Below, one piece after another: positions 59,138 to 64,000 of a stretch of 64,000 nt of DNA (position 1 is the stretch's first letter; the number at the start of each line of letters is the position of its first letter). The notes beneath the pieces were generated by a model. It was not told the DNA's origin. It saw only the letters and a list, made by a program, of their open reading frames with translations, and searched no databases. The stretch spans positions 1 through 64,000 of the forward strand of contig NZ_BCQT01000017.1 in the NCBI RefSeq assembly GCF_001552215.1, written 5' to 3'. Source of the stretch: Actinomadura macra NBRC 14102 (lineage in GTDB: Bacteria; Actinomycetota; Actinomycetes; Streptosporangiales; Streptosporangiaceae). Position numbers and translations under genes: made by a program.

Positions 59138-60306
59138 GCCACTCCCTGGGCGCTCGTCGGGATCATCGCGAGGATACGGGTGCCGTCGCCGACGGAACTG
59201 GTGACCGTGAGCTCCCCGCCGAGCTCGGCCAGCCGCCTGCGCATTCCGTCCAGCCCGAAGCCGCGGGACTCGCCGACCACGAAGCCGCGGCCGTCATCGG
59301 TGATCTCCAGCTCGACGCCGTGCGGATACTGCTCCAGCACCACGCCGACCGCGGAGGCGCCCGCATGCTTGCGGACGTTGGCGAGCGACTCCTGCGTGCA
59401 GCGCAGCAGCGCGATGCGGGTCTGCTGATCGCACTCGACCTCGGGCAGCTCCGCGCCGACGCTGATGCCGGTGTCCTCGGTGAAGCGGTCCAGGGTCCGG
59501 CGGAGCATCGCCGCGACCGAGCCCGGCGCCTGGCCGCCGGCCGGGGCCGACCCGACCAGGACGCGCGCCTCGGCGAAGTTCTCGCGCGCCGTCTGCTCGA
59601 TCGAGCGGAGCTGCTGACCGCTGCGACCGGGATCGGTGCCGAGCCCGGCGCGGGCGGCCTCCGCCAGGACGATGATGGACGCGAAGCCCTGCGCGAGTGT
59701 GTCGTGGATCTCCCGCGCAAGACGCTCCCGCTCGTCCGCCGCGCCCTGCCGCCGATGCGCCTCGGCCAGGTCCCGTTGCGCGACCGCGAGTTCGGCGGCG
59801 AGGCGGCGGGCCCGCTCCTCGCTCTGCCGGACGTAGCGGAACGCGGCCAGCCCGAACACCAGGCCGACCGCATAGCCGCTCACGGTGAACACCGTGTTCC
59901 CACCGGCGCTCCCACTCCGGATGATCTCACCGGCGACCGTCGTGACGGCGGCGGCGCCGCTCAGCGCGACCGCCCGCCGCGCGCTCCCGGCGAGGATCCA
60001 GAAGTGCGGGAGGCACGCGATGTACAGCGACGCGCCGCCGTCGCGCAGGTACGACACCGCCCCGACGCCCACGACGAGAACGCCCAGGAAGGCGGTGGCG
60101 CCGAGGACGCGCGGAGCGAGGGTCGTGACCGCGAAGCACACCCCGAGCACGACCGGCACGCCGATCGCCCAGTACCTCATCGCCCCGGGATCGTCCAGCG
60201 CGGCGATGATCTGGGGGCACAGGCCAGCGAGCACCCACAGCACGGCGTACCACCGTACGAGCGCCCGGATCTGGGGCCTGTCCTCGGGCCGCGGCCATGC
60301 GTTCAT
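59134..60306 (-). CDS. Sensor histidine kinase (HisKA_3)
   Basis: 390 residues from ATG 60306. The N-terminal roughly 160 residues hold five or six transmembrane helices with almost no extracytoplasmic domain, so it probably senses membrane or lipid state. A short coiled coil (about 160-195) precedes the dimerisation/phosphoacceptor box REIHDTLAQGF with His201 and the HATPase_c domain (DDGRGF, GFGLDGMRRR). It starts 5 bp after the MMPL stop and overlaps its response regulator, giving a three-gene operon. Confidence 0.93.
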   Translation of the reverse strand: MNAWPRPEDRPQIRALVRWYAVLWVLAGLCPQIIAALDDPGAMRYWAIGVPVVLGVCFAVTTLAPRVLGATAFLGVLVVGVGAVSYLRDGGASLYIACLPHFWILAGSARRAVALSGAAAVTTVAGEIIRSGSAGGNTVFTVSGYAVGLVFGLAAFRYVRQSEERARRLAAELAVAQRDLAEAHRRQGAADERERLAREIHDTLAQGFASIIVLAEAARAGLGTDPGRSGQQLRSIEQTARENFAEARVLVGSAPAGGQAPGSVAAMLRRTLDRFTEDTGISVGAELPEVECDQQTRIALLRCTQESLANVRKHAGASAVGVVLEQYPHGVELEITDDGRGFVVGESRGFGLDGMRRRLAELGGELTVTSSVGDGTRILAMIPTSAQGVA

Positions 60307-60311
60307 GCCGG

Positions 60312-62501
60312 TCAGCCTACTTTTGCGAAAGGCCGCTCGACGGCCGCCGCCTGGGCCCGGCGCATTCCCCGCGAGGGCCACCAACCGCCGCTGCCGAGCA
60401 GCAGCATGATCGCGGGCAGGATCAGGATCCGGATGACTGCCGCGTCCAGCAGCACCGCCACCGCCAGGCTGAAGCCCATCTGCTTCATCTCCATGATGTG
60501 CAGGAAGATGAAGCTGGCGAACACCGTCACCATCACGAACGCCGCGCTGGTGACGACCCGCGCCGAGCTGCCCACCCCGTCCAGGACGGCCTGCCGGGTG
60601 GGCACGCCGCGCAGCGCGGCCTCCCGGATCCGGCTGATCACGAACACCTGGTAGTCCATCGACAGGCCGAACAGGATCACGAACAGGAACAGCGGGACCC
60701 GGGAGCCGATCGAGCCGGTCGAGGTGAAGTCGAACAGGCGCTCCGCCCACGTGTGCTGGAAGACCGCCACCAGGATGCCGAGGGACGCACCGGCCGACAG
60801 CAGGTTCAGCACCACGCCGACCAGGCCGAGCACCACCGACCGGAACGCCCACACGGTCATCGCGAACGTCACCAGCAGCAGCGCCCCGATGATCAGTGGC
60901 AGCTTCTGCCTCTGGTGCTCGGGGTAGTCGGTGTAGCGGGCGACGTCCCCGGTCACCGCGGTCTCCACGCCCAGCTTCCCGACGGTGGCGGGGATGTACT
61001 CGTGCCGGACGTCCCGGAGGGACGCGCGGGCGGCCTCGTCGCTGCCGTAGTGCGGGACGGGCAACTCCAGGAGGCTGATCCGCCCGTCCGGCGAGGTGCG
61101 CAGGTCCGACGTGCCGGCGAACCTCGGGTCCTGCTTCGCGCGCCCGGCCAGGTCACCGAGCGCGGCCCGCACCTCGCCCGCCCGTCCGGGATCGGCGCGG
61201 ACGACGATCTGGTGCATGGACTTGAGCTCGGGGAAGGCCGCGTTCATCCGGTCGTAGGCCTGCATGGCGGGGATGTCACGGGGATGGGTCTCGCGCCCCA
61301 TGTCGGTCAGGTTCATGGTGAGCAGAGGCGCGGCCAGCACGAGCATCACCAGGACGCCGACCGCCAGCGTGAGGGCGGGGTGCCGGGCCGTGGACCGCAG
61401 CATCGCGGCGGTGAGCCGGCCAGCACCGCTCTCGTCCCGTGCCGCTCGCGGCGCCGGGGTGGGCGTGCCGCGCCGCTCCCTGCGCAGCGCCCGGCGCTCG
61501 GCGCGCCGCTCCGCCCGCATGCCGAGCTTCGCCAGCAGGGCGGGCAGGACGGTCAGCGAGCTGGCCACCGCGACCAGCGTGACGAGGATCGCACCGGTGG
61601 CGATCGATGAGAAGATCACGTCGTCGGCCAGGTACAGCGTCGCGCTGGACACCGCCACCGCGAGCCCGGACACCACCACGGCCCGTCCGGAGGTCGCGGC
61701 GGCCAGTTCCACCACGGCCCGCGGGCCGAGCCGTCCACCCGAGCGGGCCCGTTCCTCCCGCTCCCGCTTGAGGTAGAAGAGGGTGTAATCGACGCCGACG
61801 GCCATGCCGATCAACAGGATGACGTTGGTGCCGACTCCGGCGTCGGGGAAGGCGTGCGAGGCGAGCATCGACAGGCCCACCGCCGCCGCGATGGACGACA
61901 GCGCCAGCAGCAGCGGCACCACGGCGAGTGCCACGGACCCGAAGACGGCCAGCAGCGTGATCAGCGTGATCGGCAACGCGATCACCTCGGTGCGCGAGAG
62001 GTCCTTGCCGCGCAGTTCCTCGACGCCCTTGCTGACCGACGGCCCGCCGGTCTCCTCGACCCGCAGCCCCGGATGCGCCGCCTGCACCCGCGCGGTCTGC
62101 TCCCTGAGCGGCTCGACATGCTTTCTGCCCTCCAGTTCGGGCCCCTTGAGGGTCACGTCGACACGGAGGACCCTCCCGTCCGCCGACCGCACGGGCGCGG
62201 CCACCGACTCCACCTCGGGCATCCGCCGCATCCGGTCGCCGACGTCCTGGGCGGCGGCGTCCACCGCACCCGCACCGGAGATCATCACCCTCTCGACGGG
62301 CCGCTGCTGGAGCCCGCCCTCGGCCGCCATGGCCTCGGCCCGCCCGGCCTCTCCGACGCGGAAGTCCGCCGACACGGCGGGGTTGCCGCCCACCGCGATG
62401 CCCACACCGAGGCACAGCGCGACGAAGAGGAACCACCCCGCGATGGCGCTCCAGGGGTGCCCGGCGCTCCACCGGGCCGCACGTACAGGAAGATTCTTCA
62501 T
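60312..62501 (-). CDS. MMPL/RND-family transporter
   Basis: 729 residues from ATG 62501; GTG 62522 is an alternative and neither has a strong ribosome site. Twelve transmembrane helices in two RND halves, each with one large extracytoplasmic loop (about 35-165 and 405-520). The proton-relay Asp-Tyr pairs are seen in GMAVGVDYTLFYLKR and FGLSMDYQVFVISR, as in mycobacterial MmpL proteins. A basic cytosolic linker (about 335-365) separates the halves. It exports a lipid, polyketide or toxic hydrophobe. Co-transcribed with the downstream kinase/regulator pair, which probably responds to its substrate. Confidence 0.92.
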   Translation of the reverse strand: MKNLPVRAARWSAGHPWSAIAGWFLFVALCLGVGIAVGGNPAVSADFRVGEAGRAEAMAAEGGLQQRPVERVMISGAGAVDAAAQDVGDRMRRMPEVESVAAPVRSADGRVLRVDVTLKGPELEGRKHVEPLREQTARVQAAHPGLRVEETGGPSVSKGVEELRGKDLSRTEVIALPITLITLLAVFGSVALAVVPLLLALSSIAAAVGLSMLASHAFPDAGVGTNVILLIGMAVGVDYTLFYLKREREERARSGGRLGPRAVVELAAATSGRAVVVSGLAVAVSSATLYLADDVIFSSIATGAILVTLVAVASSLTVLPALLAKLGMRAERRAERRALRRERRGTPTPAPRAARDESGAGRLTAAMLRSTARHPALTLAVGVLVMLVLAAPLLTMNLTDMGRETHPRDIPAMQAYDRMNAAFPELKSMHQIVVRADPGRAGEVRAALGDLAGRAKQDPRFAGTSDLRTSPDGRISLLELPVPHYGSDEAARASLRDVRHEYIPATVGKLGVETAVTGDVARYTDYPEHQRQKLPLIIGALLLVTFAMTVWAFRSVVLGLVGVVLNLLSAGASLGILVAVFQHTWAERLFDFTSTGSIGSRVPLFLFVILFGLSMDYQVFVISRIREAALRGVPTRQAVLDGVGSSARVVTSAAFVMVTVFASFIFLHIMEMKQMGFSLAVAVLLDAAVIRILILPAIMLLLGSGGWWPSRGMRRAQAAAVERPFAKVG

Positions 62502-62598
62502 ACGAAAGATGCTGCTGGTCACGCCGCACCCGCCGACAGCGGCGACCGGTTGAACCTCCCGTCCACCGATCGGTGGACCCGGCCGAACAGGAGCCACG

Positions 62599-63498
62599 AT
62601 GATCTACGCCGAGACCCCGCTGACCGACCCGATGCGGGAGTCGATCCGGCGGTCGTGGGACCGGCCGGCGGACGGGCCCGCCGTGCGCCTGTTCGGCGGC
62701 GAGGAGTCCGCCGCCTACCGCATCGGTGACCTCGTCGTCCGCATCGGCCCCGCCTGGCGGGGCGAGAGCGAGACCGAGTGGTGCCACGCGGTCGCCCTGC
62801 ACGCGGCGGAGCGGATGCCCGAGGCGGTCGCACCGCTGCGCGCCCGGAGCGGCGCCACGGTCGTGCGGGTGGAGGGGCGTCCCCTGTCGCTCTGGCCGCA
62901 CGTCCCGGGCGAGTGGCCCGACGAGGACGACCCCGCCGTGCGGACGCGGGCCGCCGAGCTCCTCGCCCGGCTGCATCGCGCCCTGGCCTCCCACCGCCCC
63001 CCGCCACGTCCAGCGCCGTCCTTCGCCGAGATCGGCATGTACGGCGAGCCGCCCGAGGACGTGCCCGCGCTCGCCGACCCCGACCTCGACTGGTGGCTGG
63101 CCGCCTTCCACGACCGCGGCCTGGCGCGCCAGGTGGTCCACGGCGACTACTACTCCGGCAACACCCTCGCCCGCGACGGCCGCCTCGTCGCCGTCCTCGA
63201 CTGGGACGAGTGCCTCGTCGCGACCCCCGAGTTCGAGGTGGCGGCGGCGGCCCTGGAATGGTCGGACGCGCCCGCCGGCTCAGCGGAGCAGCGCTGCCGC
63301 TTCGTCGCCGACTACCACCGCGCGGGCGGGACCGCGGGTCCGATGGACGACGAGACGGTGGTCCAGCTCATCCGGCACCGGCTGCGCCGCGAGGCCGCCT
63401 ACTTCGAGCTCGCCAGAAAGCGCGGCGTCCAGCATGACCAGGACGACCTTGAGTACCACGAGGAACGCAACGCGGCCTTCTTCGAGCTGAAGCCGTGA
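62599..63498 (+). CDS. APH-family phosphotransferase
   Basis: 299 residues. Aminoglycoside phosphotransferase/choline kinase-like fold: the N-lobe AYRIGDLVVRIGP contributes the nucleotide-binding strand, the catalytic loop is VVHGDYYSGNTL (HGDxxxxN), and the metal-binding Asp lies in AVLDWDECL. The family covers antibiotic kinases but also many small-molecule kinases such as homoserine- or fructosamine-type; no resistance can be inferred. GGAGCC lies 7 nt before the ATG. Divergent from the MMPL operon across 97 bp. Confidence 0.87.
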   Translation: MIYAETPLTDPMRESIRRSWDRPADGPAVRLFGGEESAAYRIGDLVVRIGPAWRGESETEWCHAVALHAAERMPEAVAPLRARSGATVVRVEGRPLSLWPHVPGEWPDEDDPAVRTRAAELLARLHRALASHRPPPRPAPSFAEIGMYGEPPEDVPALADPDLDWWLAAFHDRGLARQVVHGDYYSGNTLARDGRLVAVLDWDECLVATPEFEVAAAALEWSDAPAGSAEQRCRFVADYHRAGGTAGPMDDETVVQLIRHRLRREAAYFELARKRGVQHDQDDLEYHEERNAAFFELKP

Positions 63499-63685
63499 CG
63501 CCCCCAGGAAAGGGATGCGTGCGCGGGACGTCGTCTCAGCTCATGAGGGATGGCCTGGAGACCGACGGAGAACGCCGACGCGCGTCACTCCCGTCTCGAC
63601 GCCCGCGCGATCCGACGCCGGGGAATGGGCCGTCAGCTCGTTCCGGTGATGCGGTAGCGTCTCCGCGGCCGTGGCGCGGCGGGGG

Positions 63686-64000
63686 TCAGCTGACACCGGC
63701 CTCCTTCATGTCGCGCAGTTCGCGCTTGAGCTCCTTGATCTCGTCGCGGAGGCGGGCGGCCAGCTCGAACTGCAGGTCGGTGGCCGCCTGGTGCATCTGG
63801 TCGGTCATCTGCTGGATGAGGCCCTCCAGCTCCTCGCGGGGCCGTTCGCCGACGAGGTCGGCGGCGTGCCGGCCGACCTCCCTGGTGCGGGAGGCCAGGC
63901 CCGGGACGGGCGCCTTACCGCGGCTCTGCTGGCGGCCGGCACCGCCGATGAGGGTCTCGGTGTCGGCGTCCTCGCGGGCGAGGGAGTCGAGGATGTCGGC
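63686..64000 (-). CDS. uvrB: Excinuclease ABC subunit B, C-terminal fragment (cut by the window edge)
   Basis: The last 104 codons of an ORF read on the minus strand from the window edge to TGA at 63686-63688. The translated end contains LREELEGLIQQMTDQMHQA-like sequence (EELEGLIQQMTDQMHQAA), FELAARLRDEIKELKRELRDM and a preceding DADTETLIGGAGRQQSRGK. This is the UvrB C-terminal UVR motif that contacts UvrC, preceded by the variable basic linker. The gene start lies beyond position 64000. 187 bp without visible features separate it from the kinase gene. Confidence 0.9.
   Translation of the reverse strand, partial: ADILDSLAREDADTETLIGGAGRQQSRGKAPVPGLASRTREVGRHAADLVGERPREELEGLIQQMTDQMHQAATDLQFELAARLRDEIKELKRELRDMKEAGVS

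Noticed and set aside
62599..63498. APH-family kinase as an antibiotic resistance gene
   Set aside because: The HGDxxxxN and DxD-type motifs define only the superfamily; no context supports aminoglycoside or macrolide resistance.
1..64000. Search for CRISPR arrays, tRNA/rRNA genes, insertion sequences and defence islands
   Set aside because: No regularly spaced repeats, cloverleaf-like genes, transposase motifs or known defence-gene combinations were seen by eye on either strand.

Overview
The window is chromosomal DNA from a very GC-rich actinomycete. The evidence is dense overlapping genes with GTG/TTG starts, two Lsr2-type nucleoid proteins, an F420-type flavin/deazaflavin protein, an ectABCD ectoine locus, and the pyrG-nudix-xerD-parA-scpAB-pseudouridine synthase-aroH-tyrA-cmk-der block that is typical of actinobacteria. 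Gene content resembles Thermomonosporaceae/Streptosporangiales such as Actinomadura; that assignment is an inference from recalled gene content and no search was run. I see no prophage, transposase, CRISPR array, tRNA or rRNA.

Layout. 0.1-3.3 kb: tandem lsr2 paralogues, a CASTOR/POLLUX-like channel with TrkA-N domains, and a small protein. 3.3-7 kb (minus strand): a membrane protein, then a flavin monooxygenase coupled to an atypical metallo-beta-lactamase-fold protein. 7.3-9.6 kb: two overlapping CNNM/DUF21-CBS proteins. 9.7-10.2 kb: a proline-rich anchored protein. 10.5-17.2 kb: the complete respiratory nitrate reductase operon narGHJI. 17.3-22.2 kb (minus): nitrilase-family amidohydrolase, DUF3516 DEAD-box helicase, 6-phosphogluconate dehydrogenase. 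22.3-25.5 kb (plus): beta-phosphoglucomutase-like HAD protein coupled to a GH65 disaccharide phosphorylase. 25.5-28.7 kb (minus): soxR, hdeD-like protein, GTP-dependent PEP carboxykinase. 28.9-32 kb (minus): molybdate regulator mop followed by modABC. 32.1-33.3 kb (plus): a PPOX/F420 protein and a membrane protein. 33.4-44.5 kb (minus): the housekeeping block named above. 44.7-46.4 kb: a large coiled-coil protein with a recent internal 159-bp duplication. 46.7-47.7 kb: proline iminopeptidase. 48.3-54.7 kb: ectABCD followed by the ectoine ABC importer ehuBCDA. 54.8-63.5 kb: HD protein, GlxA-type regulator, SGNH esterase, GNAT, an MMPL transporter with its two-component system, and an APH-family kinase. 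63.7-64 kb: the 3' end of uvrB.

How the parts work together. The molybdate importer supplies the metal needed by NarGHI. The GH65/HAD pair would yield glucose 6-phosphate, and divergent gnd feeds from that pool. Ectoine synthesis and re-import are colinear, with a 17-bp perfect hairpin separating the two halves. The most distinctive regulatory signal is a pair of SoxR-type operators. One is immediately upstream of soxR itself. The other sits in a 19-bp-spacer promoter in front of the PPOX/F420 gene 6 kb away, which suggests a small local SoxR regulon. I did not find a convincing candidate for a wholly new multi-gene system; the best leads are regulatory and structural, and are listed as findings.
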